Positions 24,392 to 60,484 of a DNA stretch of 64,000 bases are shown in pieces. A program made the translations under genes and the position numbers. Below the pieces are notes generated by a model. It did not search any database. It was not told where the DNA came from and worked only from the letters and a program-made list of their open reading frames with translations. The stretch lies in the NCBI GenBank assembly GCA_038373885.1, contig JAWZYV010019487.1, positions 744,001 through 808,000 on the forward strand. The letters are read 5' to 3'. The stretch comes from Cheiracanthium punctorium. Taxonomy: Eukaryota; Arthropoda; Arachnida; Araneae; Cheiracanthiidae. Within the stretch, counting starts at the first letter, position 1, and each line of letters begins with the position of its first letter.

Positions 24392-25114
24392 CAGGTTGTC
24401 CCAAAAAGTTTCTAATACGCTTTATTTATCGGAGGTAAGCGGGAAAGGTAAATTTAAAAATGTTCAAAATAAGATGGATAAAAGAATCTGTTAAGAGAAT
24501 ATTACCATATGGTTAATTTTCAAAAAAAATACCACTTCATAAATTTGTATACGACCCGCGTACAAAGAAAAAAAATACCGATTAGGGAAATGTGTCCCAT
24601 ATACTACGAGTAATGAGACGATGTGCAAAATTGTATAATTATTTCTCAAAAAATGTCAGAGATATGAAGATAAATCTATGCTAACTTGAGCCATTTTCTA
24701 GCGGTTCTCGAAGGGGAGAAAAGTCACGTCGAATGATCGCGTTTCAGGGTTGTATATAAATTTCGAAACAAAATATTTTTTTCTATCTAACAATAATCGT
24801 TTACATTTAAATTCATGTATAGTCCTTGAGCATCTTTGTTTAAAAATATCTCTTGAGACGTTTCATGATGAAAAGCAGAAATTTTGTCCACCACTTCGTT
24901 AATGTGTTTGGCTTATTTACAAATTGGGAATTTTTTGTACTGGGGTTGTATAGAAAGTGTAACTTTTCGAAAATTAAAAGGGAATTTGTTCTTGCGTAGT
25001 TCTTTCTTTTTTTCCATAGTTTATTTAACTTTTATTTTTCTTCAATTTATACAGCCTACTTATCGCTATTAGATATAGAATTAAATTGCGCAACCTCCTG
25101 TTTGGGACACCCTG
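24392..25114. mobile_element. Non-autonomous mariner-like element (CAGGKTGTCCCAAA ends)
   Basis: It starts CAGGTTGTCCCAAAAAG and ends TTTGGGACACCCTG followed by TA. Inside it shares AAAATGTTCAAAATAAGATG with the passage at 39700 and with the element at 9733-10337. It is 723 bp without a transposase. A matching TA on the left is degraded. Confidence 0.55.
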
Positions 25115-25982
25115 TATAATTTCTTATTTTCATCCCATATACTTATCTAGCTACCTTCGGTGACTAGAATGTTCACCATCACAAATTCGTATTATTACTA
25201 ATTAAGACAATGTTCTGCAAAACAGCGATTAATCTAATATATAAAATTCTCCTGTCACAGTGTTAGTCACCTAACTCCTCCGAAACCACTCGACCAATTT
25301 TAATGAAATTTTCTATGTATATTCGTTAGGTCTGAGAATAGGATTTTAACTATGTCTCATACCCCTAAGTCATAAGGGCGGTCCACCCCAAAATGTTTAG
25401 ACCCAGAGTGCTATTCATTTCAATCAGGATTTCTGTGTAGACATTAGCGTGTCGAGTCACTTTTCAAATGTGTTTGCCAGATAATGTGGAGAGGGGGGGG
25501 CGTTAATAAAATGTTGAAAGTCGCACAAGGTTTGCAATTTTTGATAATGGATCGCTAAATGTGGTGCCAAAACGTGACAATTTATTATAAATATATTTCG
25601 CGTATAGTTAGAAAACGCCTGGCGTATATTGTAAAAGAGTTTTATTAGGCGATTTTAATATATATTTCTATTCCGAAGCTCTGTGGAACAAGAAAGGAAA
25701 ACACGGTACACTCGTGGATTATGATGCCCATTCCAAACAGCATTTAAAATGTCTTTGCGGTATAGTTGGAATATGCCTACAGGAAGGATATGCCTGGCGA
25801 AGATTGTAAAACAGTTTTAGTAGGCGATTTTAAGATAGATTTCGATTCCAAAGATGTGTTTTATGGTACAAGAAAGTGTTGATTCCTATTTTAACGCCCC
25901 CACTCTCGCCAACCTAAAAAATCCCCATACTTTGACGAGCTTTGCAGTCATGGGTCTCTGGGAGTTATGCACAAGTTTCAAC

Positions 25983-26149
25983 GGTACTTACGTATTATCC
26001 CGGCGGTTCGCCAAGACAAGCAATTTTTCACCTAGATAAATGCCGGGCACATGAAATTGTTGATGATTTGGAATACGATTGGCAACGTATTTAAAATCTA
26101 CGAAAAAGTAGTTTGGCGGAAGTGACCGCCGGGATAATACGTAAGTACC
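25983..26149. mobile_element. hAT-like MITE inside Helitron copy 1
   Basis: It is 167 bp from GGTACTTACGTATTATCC to the inverted CGTAAGTACC, flanked by GTTTCAAC and GTTTCAAT, an 8-bp duplication with one change. It is the same family as 276-447. Confidence 0.75.
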
Positions 26150-26722
26150 GTTTCAATGCACCCAAAAGAACTAGGTGATAACTAAAGTAAACAAACTAGC
26201 GATAAACGCGCCAACTAAGGAATTTGAAGACATTTAATTATTAAAACTACATTAATTGGTAATCTAAAATAAATAAAAATGTAACGGCAAGCTATACTTA
26301 CATGTTGTTCCAAATCGCCATTTTAATTCTAAATTACGATTTCTACATAAATGCAAAAAATCGTCATATGTTTAATCATCGCCTCCTTGGCGAGAGTCGA
26401 GGCGTTAAAGTAGGAAACAATATATAAAACGGAGAATTATAGTTGTGATATACTTGGCGGAGATTGTAAAATAGTTTTAGTAGGCGATTTTAAGATAGAT
26501 TTCGATTCCAAAGATGTGTTTTATGAAATAAGAAAGAAAAATACAGCACAGTCATGAATAATGATAACACTTTCCAAATGAATGGAATAAGGACGAAAAA
26601 TAGGGACGACGCATAAATTATGATACGATTTTAATATATAGCACTATAGTGCGTATTTAAAATCTGAAAGTGTTTCAGATTTTCATCCTTTTTCTTGGGG
26701 GGGGGGCAAAATTTTTTATGGA

Positions 26723-26920
26723 ATGACTATCAATAAGTCCCAAGGCCAAACTATGTCTGTTTGTGGATTAGATTTGAGCACGCTATGTTTTTCACACGGG
26801 CAGTTATACGTGGCATGCTCTCGAGTGGGCAAACCATACAGTAGGCATCCAGTTTGTTTGTGTTATCTAAAGATGGGAATAACAAAAAATATTGTATACT
26901 CTATTGCGTTAAGAGATTGA
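26723..26920 (+). pseudogene. C-terminal piece of a Helitron Pif1-like helicase
   Basis: It is a 65-residue frame with INKSQGQT and HGQLYVACSRVGKP, the last conserved motifs of superfamily 1 Pif1 helicases fused in Helitron RepHel proteins. It ends shortly before the Helitron 3' end, as expected for that gene. The N-terminal domains are gone. The second Helitron carries a more damaged version near 28630-28830, with an internal deletion in HGQLYVA. Confidence 0.75.
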
Positions 26921-27169
26921 TATTATTTTTTAGTAAAATTATTGTAATTAGCGATACATATAAATTTAAAGAATAAATTACAATGAATTAAATATATAAA
27001 TGTTTGGTATTGTGTTATTTTTATATTCCAGCATCGTACACAGCGCTCCATGCCTCTTCCACTCATATACCACATCCTCACATACTTACAATAAGTTAGT
27101 CATTTCTTTCTACTAAAATAATCCTAGGAATAATTTATATGGCAAAACAACGTTTGCCGGGTCAGCTAG

Positions 27170-29079
27170 TCTAATATATAAAATTCTCCTGTCACAGTGT
27201 TAGTCACCTAACTCCTCCGAAACCACTCGACCAATTTTAATGAAATTTTCTATGTATATTCGTTAGGTCAGAGAATAGGTTTTTAACTATGTCTCATACC
27301 CCTAAGTCATAAGGGCGGTCCACCCCAAAATGTTTAGACCCAGAGTGCTATTCATTTCAATCAGGATTTCTGTGTAGACATTAGCGTTTCGAGTCACTTT
27401 TCAAATGTGTTTGCCAGATAATGTGGAGAGGGGGGGGGGCGTTAATAAAATGTTGAAAGTCGCACAAGGTTTGCAATTTTTGATAATTGATCGCTAAATG
27501 TGGTGCCAAAACGTTACAATTTATTATAAATATATTTCGCGTATAGTTAGAAAACGCCTGGCGTATATTGTAAAAGAGTTTTATTAGGCGATTTTAATAT
27601 ATATTTCTATTGCGAAGAAGAGCTCTGTGGAACAAGAAAGGAAAACACGGTACACTCGTGGATTATGATGCCCATTCCAAACAGCATTTAAAATGTCTTT
27701 GCGGTATAGTTGGAATATGCCTACAGGAAGAATATGCCTGGCGAAGATTGTAAAACAGTTTCAGTAGGCGATTTTAAGATAGATTTCGATTCCAAAGATG
27801 TGCTTTAGGTACAAGAAAGAGTTGATTCCTATTTTAACGCCCCCACTCTCGCCAACCTAAAAAATACCCGTACTTTGGCGAGCTCTGGTCTCTGGGAGTT
27901 ATGCGCAAGTTTCAACGGTACTTATGTATTATCCCGGCGGTCTGCCAAGACAAGCAATTTTTCACCAAGATAAATGTCGGGCACATGAAATTGTTGATGG
28001 TTTGGAATACGATTGGCAACGTATTTAAAATCTACGAAAAAGTAGTTTGGCGGAAGTGACCTCCGGGATAATACGTAAGTACCGTACCCAAAAGAACTAG
28101 GTGATAACTAAAGTAAACAAACTAGCGATAAACGCGCCAGTTAAGGAATTTGAAGACATTTAATTATTAAAACAACATTAATTGGTAATCCAAAATAAAT
28201 AAAAATGTAACGGCATGCTGTACTTACATGTTGTTCCAAATCGCCATTTTAATTCTAAATTACGATTTCTACATAAATGCAAAAAATCGTCATGGTAACT
28301 GCATATGTTTAATCATTGCCTCCTTGCCGAGAGTCCAGTCGTTAAAGTAGGAAACAATATGTAAAACGGTGAAGTATAGTTGTGATATACTTGGCGAAGA
28401 TTGTAAAATAGTTTTAGTAGGCGATTTTAAGATAGATTTCGATTCCAAAGATGGGTTTTATAAAATGAGGAAGAAAAATACAGCACAGTCATGAATAATG
28501 ATAACACTTTCCAACTTAATGGAATAAGGACGAAAAATAAATTATGATACGATTTTAATATATAGCACTATAATGCGTATTTAAAATCTGAAAGTATTTC
28601 AGATTTTCATCCTTTTTTTTGAGGGGGGGGACAAAATTTTTTATGGAATGACTATCAATAAGTCTCAAGGCCAAACTATGTCTGTTTGTGGATTAGATTT
28701 CAGCACGCCATGTTTTTCACACGTGGCATACTCTCGAGTGGGCAAACCATACAGTGGGCATCCAGTTTGTTTGTGTTATCTAAAGATGGGATAACAAAAA
28801 ATATTGTATACTCTATTGCGTTAAGGGATTGATATTGTTTTTAGTAAAATTATTGTAATTAGCGATATATATAAATTTAAAGAATAAATTACAATAAATT
28901 TAAAATATAAATGTTTGGTATTGTGTTATTTTTATATTCCAGCATCGTTCACAGCGCTCCATGCCTCTTCCACTCATATACCACATCCTCACAAACTACA
29001 ATAAGTTAGTCATTTCTTTCTACTAAAATAATCCTAGGAATAATTTATATTGCAAAACAACGTTTGCCGGGTCAGCTAG
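27170..29079 (+). mobile_element. Helitron, copy 2 of a head-to-tail pair
   Basis: It begins TCTAATATATAAAATTCTCC immediately after the CTAG of copy 1, with no base between, and ends GGGTCAGCTAG before T. It follows copy 1 almost base for base over 1.9 kb, including the nested MITE at the same place, with small indels and a deletion in the helicase tail (HGQLYVA region). The helicase frame is broken. Confidence 0.8.
27917..28083. mobile_element. hAT-like MITE inside Helitron copy 2
   Basis: It is 167 bp from GGTACTTATGTATTATCC to CGTAAGTACC, at the same internal position as in copy 1, hence present in the common ancestor of both copies. The right-hand target duplication is lost by a small deletion. 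Confidence 0.72.
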
Positions 29080-29364
29080 TATCTTCAATAAAATCCTTCA
29101 TACGCTATCTTGACACCTTCCAATGTTCGTCGTCAATGGAACTTTTTTACTGAAAAGAAACGCGGTTTGCCAAATATGACATATTATTGCCTCTCGAAAA
29201 TAGCATCACCAGCTATCAATCTGTTCAACCTTTGCTACATTTTAAAGCACCTGCTTTAAGAACTGTCGCCAATGTTAGTGTTGGTGACAATTCAAAAAAC
29301 ATGGAACTGATAAACCCCTTTGTTATCCCTATAGCTACGTGCAAACAATGTATTCCAGTTTATG

Positions 29365-29500
29365 GCTGGGATGCAGACTCTCTAATGACGGTCAATAAGC
29401 TAGTTTATTGACCGATTCCAGTTTTATTAGTGGTTTATAAAAACTGGAATCGGTCAATAAAACTGGTTTTTTGACCGTCATTAGAGAATCTGGATCCCAG
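29365..29500. repeat. Short palindromic foldback element
   Basis: CTCTAATGACGGTCAATAA at 29380 returns inverted as TTGACCGTCATTAGAG ending 29486. An inner palindrome TTGACCGATTCCAGTTTT / AAAACTGGAATCGGTCAA surrounds a 13-nt centre. Outer CTGGGAT/ATCCCAG may extend it. The transcript would form a strong hairpin. Probably a tiny MITE; no target duplication is evident. Confidence 0.6.
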
Positions 29501-30965
29501 TCTATATTACATTTTAAACCAAAATGGTTATCGATAACGATATTTCTTTCAAGAAACTAATAATAAAAATCAAAAGCACTTCTATTGCAAACTAACCTTT
29601 ATTGAGAGAAATTTTTAAAAATCCGGAAAATGCTGTTTAAGTATTTTTAGGAATAATTTGTAAAAATTAAAAATTTTGCAGAATATGCCACTCTTTGAAA
29701 CAAATTTATGTGCAATTGTATATTTAAAATTTGTTTCAGTATGTAGTGTAGCTAATGAACAAAGTAAACTCGAATTTTTTCTAGATCCTAGAACAATTTT
29801 ATTTTAATTTCTGTTTACTCTCTCAAAAAATATTCCAGTTAAAGCGAAATTTTCTACTTTATGTAGCTTTGAGAATAATTATTGAGTTTTTGGAAAACGC
29901 GCATCTTGACAGATAAACGGAAAATTATAAGTATGCATAACCCTCATATACAACATTCCTAATCTACCATAAACATATGCATTTATAATCTATGATATAT
30001 AATTTTTAATATACGAAATCAACGTAGGAAGTTTATTTGTTGCTCGTATACTTTTTGAGAGGGTGTACCAAAACCGTAAGTAAGATTTTATTTCTTCGAA
30101 ATGCGCTCTTAAGGATATGTATCTCCATAGTAAAGAAAGAAAGAAAGAAATGAACTCAAAAAATGCGATAACAAAGGACTGTGATTAATGCAGGGGGGGA
30201 AGCACCCACAGGGGGGAGCGACCGCCGAAGGCGGTTTACGCCAACCAATACCCCCCCCGGGGAAAACTTGGATGACCACCCCGGACCAGGGGCATACCCC
30301 CGGCGCCGAGCCCACGAACTTTATTTGAAGCCAAAAATTTCCATTAAGTTACAGAACTCCCACTAGGGATTAAGACATTAAAAGAACAAAGAAAAACATG
30401 AAGGACATAAAAATAAACACTAAAATACATACAAATGAAATACAATAATAAAAGTACAAAGAGTAAAATAAAGAGTCACCAGGCGCAAATCCAAAGAAAA
30501 ACCAGTTCTAGAGTTAAAACACTTGGGGGGGGGGGGGGGGATCAATACGTTAACGCATGTGCGGCTATATTTCACAATCTGCGAATGTAAAAGAGCATCC
30601 TCCTGGAAATAAAATTATTATTAGCAGCATCACGAAGTTAGACTTTTAGGACGTTTCCCTTGCCTTAGAAAGTTGAATAGCGCCAGTCGTGCATACAGGT
30701 GACACAATTGGACACTCGATAACTGCTGTTCGGCCATGGTGTAGCCACCGAATCAGAAGACAATATTCGTGAATTGTTTATTTACAGTGATGACGACACA
30801 CGTACAAAAAACTCATATTAACGTATTAAACCAACGCCCCCTACAGAGGACTATGCTCTAGGGGGCGTTGATTAAACTCTCATCACATAAAGAGCTCAGT
30901 AATGAACTCGAACTAATTCTTGAGCATAAACATACATAAAGAAAGAACATCCTTTTCCTTATCCT

Positions 30966-31005
<40 letters not shown>

Positions 31006-31656
31006 TTGCTGTTAAGGCAACCACTTAAACTACTCCCGTTTATAACCTCGTTCACATGCTGAATGAAGAAATAGAAATGCAGTAACAACTACCAAAACCT
31101 GCAGAACTGTACTCGTTAACCGCTAGGAGCGCTGCCGATCACTCGATCTCTAGAGTTAGCAGATTTGAAAGGTAGTTTGGAGAGCAGAAATCCCAGCAAG
31201 CACAAGCAGCAACAGCGAATGGTCTCTAATTTAGTCGATCTCCGTGTGTGTATCAATGAAAATTACACTCAATACATTTAATTTTTGTCCATTTAAAATA
31301 AATAATTTCATTTTCTATTTCAAACATTACTACAGTTCTTTTCCATGTCCCAGAAGCTGCACAAAAGTCATTTTAAAGATTTTACAAGTACCAGGCTTTT
31401 TTTTCACGAGATTCACGAATATGTAGATCTGAAAGCTCAAACGCAGTCCCTGTCAGTATTTCTCGAGACTAGGGGAAAGCAAACTAAACTTAATCAATAA
31501 ATTACATTTATTTTTTTTAAATTCACTTTAAAGATTTTACTCCAGAAAAATTATAATGTATCAGATTTAGCAAGTAAGATTTACTTTTAAAACATCTAAC
31601 ATTTCCAAGAATTTCTTTATAAATTCTCACAAAATATCAAGTTAATTAACCAAATC
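29501..31656. other. Intergenic: GC-rich patch, homopolymers, no gene
   Basis: It is mostly AT-rich. At 30180-30315 a GC-rich patch contains runs of G or C and ACCGCCGAAGGCGGT; it has the look of a repeat fragment but is not identified. A G-run lies near 30525-30540 and poly-T at 30968-30997. Positions 31258-31340 resemble the 135-bp repeats at 20539-20800. Confidence 0.4.
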
Positions 31657-31842
31657 GGTACTTACGTATTATCCGGGCGGTCATTCCCTCCAAATTATTT
31701 TTCCGGAATATCTGCAGGCAAACTTCTGCCAATCGTATTCGGAACAATCAATAATTTCATATGTCCGGCATTTATCTTGTCGAAAAATTGCTCGTCCTAA
31801 TACGTAAGTACTACCTAATACGTAAGATAATACGTAAGTACC
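31657..31842. mobile_element. hAT-like MITE with triplicated terminal repeat
   Basis: It starts GGTACTTACGTATTATCC. The right end shows three successive TAATACGTAAG copies before GTACC. Flanks ACCAAATC and ACTAAATC form an 8-bp duplication with one change. Confidence 0.65.
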
Positions 31843-32170
31843 ACTAAATCAATAGTTCTATGGGCTTAACTCTGCTTTTTTTTTTAAATCATTTTTGTTA
31901 ACTTAGAAAAATTGTGGTATATATAACTAAACAGCTACTGAAACTTCAATCTCTCGGCTCAACCGTTGTACTTAAAAGACCTCGTTTTTAATGAATTTAT
32001 GTTCGTTTGTTACAGGTACATATATATACAGTGTAAAAGAATAGTAATGGGAAGACTGTAGTACAGGAAACCTCTTGGTTTGCAAGCTATTTTCGGCAAT
32101 AAATAATATTTGTTGCGTGCCCTATTTGTTTTCAACGGGTTCTGACCATCGGGTAGCATTTTTTAACAAC

Positions 32171-32500
32171 TTAATATGACGGCAGGTTAGGACATATACT
32201 AAAGTACAGCTTCGTTATCATCTTTTTCTGCCGCAATTCTATTCCGCGACTTGTTTTGGCGCGATAAACAATGTGATGTGGCAATAACTTGCCTTTACCG
32301 TTTTTTAAGACGGGAAATTTCAATTTTCGGTTGATTCCTAGTTTACGGTGCTTCTTTGCCAACGAGGCGATAAAAAGTTTAATGTAGTAACCTTGGCGAC
32401 TTTTATTTGTTTTCTGGGCAAGACGGGAAAACGAGCCAAATTGGCGATTTTTGAAACCAATAGACTTCAAATATACTGCAAGAACTGACTTGCAGTACAT
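32171..32500 (-). CDS. Unrecognised 109-residue open frame
   Basis: A very basic frame (many K and R, for example AKKHRKLGINRKLKFPVL) with no recognised domain. It lies immediately beside the start of a CGCCAAA-type element, and GCGATTTTTG/TTGGCGA words occur inside it, so it may be part of that repeat. No splice or expression signals were seen. More likely chance than gene. Confidence 0.15.
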   Translation of the reverse strand: MYCKSVLAVYLKSIGFKNRQFGSFSRLAQKTNKSRQGYYIKLFIASLAKKHRKLGINRKLKFPVLKNGKGKLLPHHIVYRAKTSRGIELRQKKMITKLYFSICPNLPSY

Positions 32501-32684
32501 TTGAAGTCCCTTCGTGCAGTAAGCATGACTTGTACGTCTATTAAATCATAAATATTTTTGGTGCACCTCATCTAAAGTTATTTTGCTTGAAAGAGATAAA
32601 ATACTGCAAGAACACTAAGGTTTAGCAATTTCTAGCCAAATATTTGAGATATCGCCCAGCTGGGCTCAATTTGAAAGATTTGTT

Positions 32685-32856
32685 AGTACTTACGTATTAT
32701 TCCGCCGGTCCGCCAAGACGAGCGATTTTTTGCCAAGATAAATGCCTGACACATGAAATTATTGATGGTTCGGAATACGACTGGCAACAGTTGGCCAGCA
32801 CATTTGACGAAAAAATAGTTAGGCGAGAATGACCTCCGGGATAATTCGTAAGAACA
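32685..32856. mobile_element. hAT-like MITE nested in CGCCAAA element (1)
   Basis: It starts with AGTACTTACGTATTATTCC, ends ATAATTCGTAAGAAC, and has AGATTTGTT on both sides. The terminal repeats are more mutated than in the other copies. Confidence 0.55.
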
Positions 32857-32951
32857 TAGATTTGTTTTTAACTCTTAACTTGGTGGTATTTTCGACAAAA
32901 ACCGACAAGCTTGCGATAGCGAGATTTTCGTCATAGTCGAAATAGTGATTC

Positions 32952-33121
32952 GGTACTTACGTATTATCCCGGCGTGCATTCCCGCCAATCAATTTTTTCG
33001 TCAAATGTACGGGCAAACTGTTGCCATTGTATTTCAAACCATCAATAATTTCATGTGTTAGCTATTTATCTTGACGAAAAATCGCTCGTCTTGGCAGACG
33101 CCGGAATAATACGTAAGTACC
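32952..33121. mobile_element. hAT-like MITE nested in CGCCAAA element (2)
   Basis: It is 170 bp, GGTACTTACGTATTATCC to AATACGTAAGTACC, with a perfect 8-bp target duplication AGTGATTC at 32944-32951 and 33122-33129. Confidence 0.75.
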
Positions 33122-34200
33122 AGTGATTCATCACAGACTTTTAATGAATTGAAAGCATCCACAGACCTTACTGTTTTTTAAGATCTATGGATACCTAGTA
33201 GGGAAGAGTGACCTGTAAATAAATTACTCACTTGATTGCAATCAAAAAAGAGATGCACAGTTAGATGTTACAGTAGTTCTGTGTACAAAATTTCAACATT
33301 CTACAGTTAAAAGTTTTAGAGTTATGCGTAATAGTCGAAATTGAGTACATAATTATTTTTGGCGTTAAATTTGGCGACATTTCGGCAAAACTCGCCAAGG
33401 TCGATGACAGATTAGAGATTCTGGACATGGACCAAACAGTGACTGACTACAGACATAATATACTGAAGATGTCCATATACATAATGTATTGAAATTATTT
33501 ATGGTAATCCTGTAAATAAACTCTCCAGTAAATTAGCACCAAAAACCGAGGTGCACAACTATATGTTACAATAATCTTATAAATTAAATTTCAACAATCT
33601 ACGACTAATAGGTTTTGAGATATGTGAGTTAAATATAAACTCATACGTATTCCAAAAGTCGAGAAACACGATGACTTTTGGCACAGTTTTTGAGAGTGGT
33701 ACATGACCCATCGTCGGACCAATATCTAACTATATAGTAAGATGGTGCTGTGCTTGAAATGAAGGAATCTCTCTAAAACTGCCATTAACCGCAATGTGTT
33801 GGAATTATTTTGAGTATTCCTGTAGAACTATAAGTGATAAAGACACCATTTTCGATGGATATATCCATTTTGTAATCCTTAATAACATATATCACTTTTG
33901 ATTCGTTTGAAATAACTTAATATCGCTTAAATAAGTTTTAACAAATTTCTACCAATAGAGCGTAATGTATGGAAAATCTTCTGCTCGGCCCTGTTAAGAA
34001 ACTATCCAGTCGAATGGAACCAAAAAGGGAGGTGCACAACTAGATGTTACGACAATCCTAAAAATAAAATTTCAACATTCTACGACTAATAGTTTTTGAG
34101 ATATGCGAGTTACATACATATGTACTTACAGACGTCAGGGAAGAACTAGTCAAGATGGACTTGTGGTCGGTCAAAATTTCTTGCACATACGTTTATATGT

Positions 34201-36627
34201 ACAGCTGCGGAAGAAAAAGGCCCACTTGTATATTTTTCGACCGTCGTTCGTCGTACAACCAAGTTACAGATACCAATCGTTTACGATTGAAGTACACTTT
34301 AATTTGATATTCATAAAAATTGCATAAGGGGCCATCTACATATTAAAATTCATACTAACTTCTTTTTCTCAATAGCAACCCCTAGATTTCACTTCGTATT
34401 TGAAAACATAAAATTTAGCTCATTTCAACCCCGAATACCAATTTTAAATAAATTTGAATTGAAAATGGGCAAGTTATGAGCTTCTCCATATGTTATGATA
34501 CTCTCCATATGTTAAAATATTTTTTCATATTTTAATTCATATCTCATTTAATATTGATAATAAGAAGCTGATTTTTATTCTTACTATTAGAACTAAACGA
34601 CGCAAACATAATTCACTATTATTATGATTTTTTAATAAAATATTAATATGAATTATTAAATTAATATTAAAAAAATTATGAATAGCCAGCCAAATTTCGA
34701 TGGAAATAGATGCAGAAAGTAATATTACATGGCTGTGCAAAATTTCAAATTTTTACGTTGAGTAGTTTAATTTATATTAAATAAAATTTCTTATTTTCAT
34801 GAGTTAAGGGGCCATATGTAAATTTTAAGTAACAAATTTTTGAAAACTGCTTAAAATAAGCTTAAATTAGATTTCTTTTGTGCAAAAACACAGTAAAAGA
34901 TAGCGGTATTAAAAAAATAAAATTTTGAAACAAATAAATTAGAGGTTTTTGCAGTTTGATGGTGATTCTGTAAAGCGTCTATTGTTGCGTCCGCTACCAT
35001 ATCCCCCAAAATAAAATCTTTTCCAGGTATAGAATTAGATGCAGTAGATGTATATGTCTTCTAATACAACATCCTATTTCTGAAAAACTAACATCCTCAA
35101 CATTCCAGACATGAATTCGACCTTTTTAATATTGGAAACATTAGGTCTTTGGACTTTCCTATATTTTATCAAACATTCAAAAAACATTCAAAATCACGTT
35201 TTTCTGTCTAAATTTTTTTCATCTGACAATAAATTAAAATACCCCCAAAAGTCTTATAAGAATATTGTCCATTGCAGACGATAATATTAAATGAAGAAAG
35301 TGAAATAACAAACACAGGGATAATATTGGCTCGGCAAAAAAGTAATTGCGTTTTTTACATGAAATTCAATTAATAAATTTTCAATCATGAAACCATTCTT
35401 CTAGTTCGACCGTAGCTGGGTAGCATTCATGCTTGCAGTCAGAAGAACAGAGAACAGCCTCTCACTCCTGCCAACATTTCACCTGTCTAAGAGAACCATC
35501 AAGGGAAATAATCAATAACAATTTCAAAATTAGAAAGATTTTCAAAATCGCGAACAATCGTTTTGCATTTTTCCTTTAAAACATGTGTGCGAACCAAGGA
35601 AGTTACGAACTCACGGGTCATTTGGACCTCTGACTAAACATTCTACTTTCTACCCTTGATATTCTCAGTACAAAAAACTTTAAGAGAGATGGTAACAATA
35701 TTTTCCTTGAAAATAATATTTATTTCGTTTAACTCTCGCGAGCAAAATGAATGAAAGGTGGAAAGTTCGGAACCTACAAATAGCGCTTTTCAATTTGCAG
35801 AAAGTCCCTTAAAAACGCGCAAAAAATTATTCGCAATATCTCCGGAAATTATCGTAGAAAATTAGTGAAAATTAATATTTACGGTAATTTTGAGATTTTC
35901 TTTCGTTTAATAAAGTCAAAATACAGTGTTGCCATTGAGAAAAACGAAGTTGATGCAGAATTAAATATGAAGACGGCCCCTTTTGCAAATTAAATTAAAC
36001 GGAAATTAAAGTATGCGTTATTTGAAAATTTTCCGCGTGGACAGGGTGGTTATTAGCAGCATAAGGGAATCCGAGTGTATTCGGAAATCTGTTGATATAT
36101 TGCGGGTAGGTAAAGAGTAACAAACTCCGATACAAAACAAAATACAGTGTGAACTTATTTTCTTCTGTCATGTTTTCGGAATCTTATTGGATTACGAATT
36201 CCGATTTGCTGAGAATGAGTTCTTAGACTCTTGGAGTTCTTAGACAAATCAAAATAAAATAAATAGAACATTAATTTGACATTGCTTAAAAAAATGGGAT
36301 TTTTGTTTCAACTCTATTTTGCATACTGTTCATTCGCATATTCATTTGCATACTATTCGCATTAGTTTTGAAACTGATACAGATTGACCTGTCTTCGTAG
36401 TCTGTAATACAGCTTGTAAAGAAAGAGTTTCAAAATTTTGAAGTGCCTAGCATAATTAGTTTATTTGTAATTATGTACCAAAATCACATGATTTTTTCGA
36501 ATAACACCGTTAAGCTTTTTTTTTTCTTCTTTGCTTGTTCTTTCTTTTTTTATTTCAAGTTCTTCTCTCTCATTAAAGGTCAGACAATCAGAAAAAGAAG
36601 ACCATCTAATCAAAATAATTGCTTCAA
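34201..36627. other. Region upstream of gene B
   Basis: AT-rich, no gene. At about 35328-35360, GGCTCGGCAAAAAAGTAATT followed by GCGTTTTTT resembles one end of a mariner element like that at 40272, without its partner. The gene B promoter should be here; no firm core element was found. Confidence 0.45.
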
Positions 36628-60393
<23,766 letters not shown>

Positions 60394-60484
60394 GTAAATT
60401 TCTCAGTTTTATGTTGCTTTATAATGTCTGCTATCTCATATTTGTATGTATCTTCAACGAGATATGCAATAGAGTGCTCATACC

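Larger units (their letters stand above)
25233..27169 (+). mobile_element. Helitron, copy 1 of a head-to-tail pair
   Basis: It begins TCTAATATATAAAATTCTCC after an A, and ends CAGCTAG. A short hairpin GGCAAA-ACAACG-TTTGCC lies just before the end, the standard 5' TC, 3' CTRR and hairpin pattern of Helitrons. At 26723-26920 it codes the last part of a Pif1-type helicase (MTINKSQGQTM, CFSHGQLYVACSRVGKP). The Rep domain and most of the helicase are absent, so it is non-autonomous. It carries a hAT-like MITE at 25983-26149. Confidence 0.82.
32527..34200 (+). mobile_element. CGCCAAA-type element, diverged copy with nested MITEs
   Basis: Its start (ATGACTTGTACGTCTATTAA, GAAAGAGATAAAATA) matches the left end of the copy at 6257. 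Inner blocks such as GTGCACAACTA-ATGTTAC, CGACTAATAG and GAGATATG-GAGTTA match the 173-bp units. Two hAT-like MITEs (32685-32856 and 32952-33121) are inserted. The right end is degraded near 34140-34200. Confidence 0.55.

Noticed and set aside
29187..29411. 74-residue + frame
   Set aside because: It runs into the palindromic element and has no recognised motif or splice context.
30180..30320. GC-rich patch as CpG island or promoter
   Set aside because: It consists largely of G and C homopolymer runs, with no gene nearby; more like a repeat fragment.
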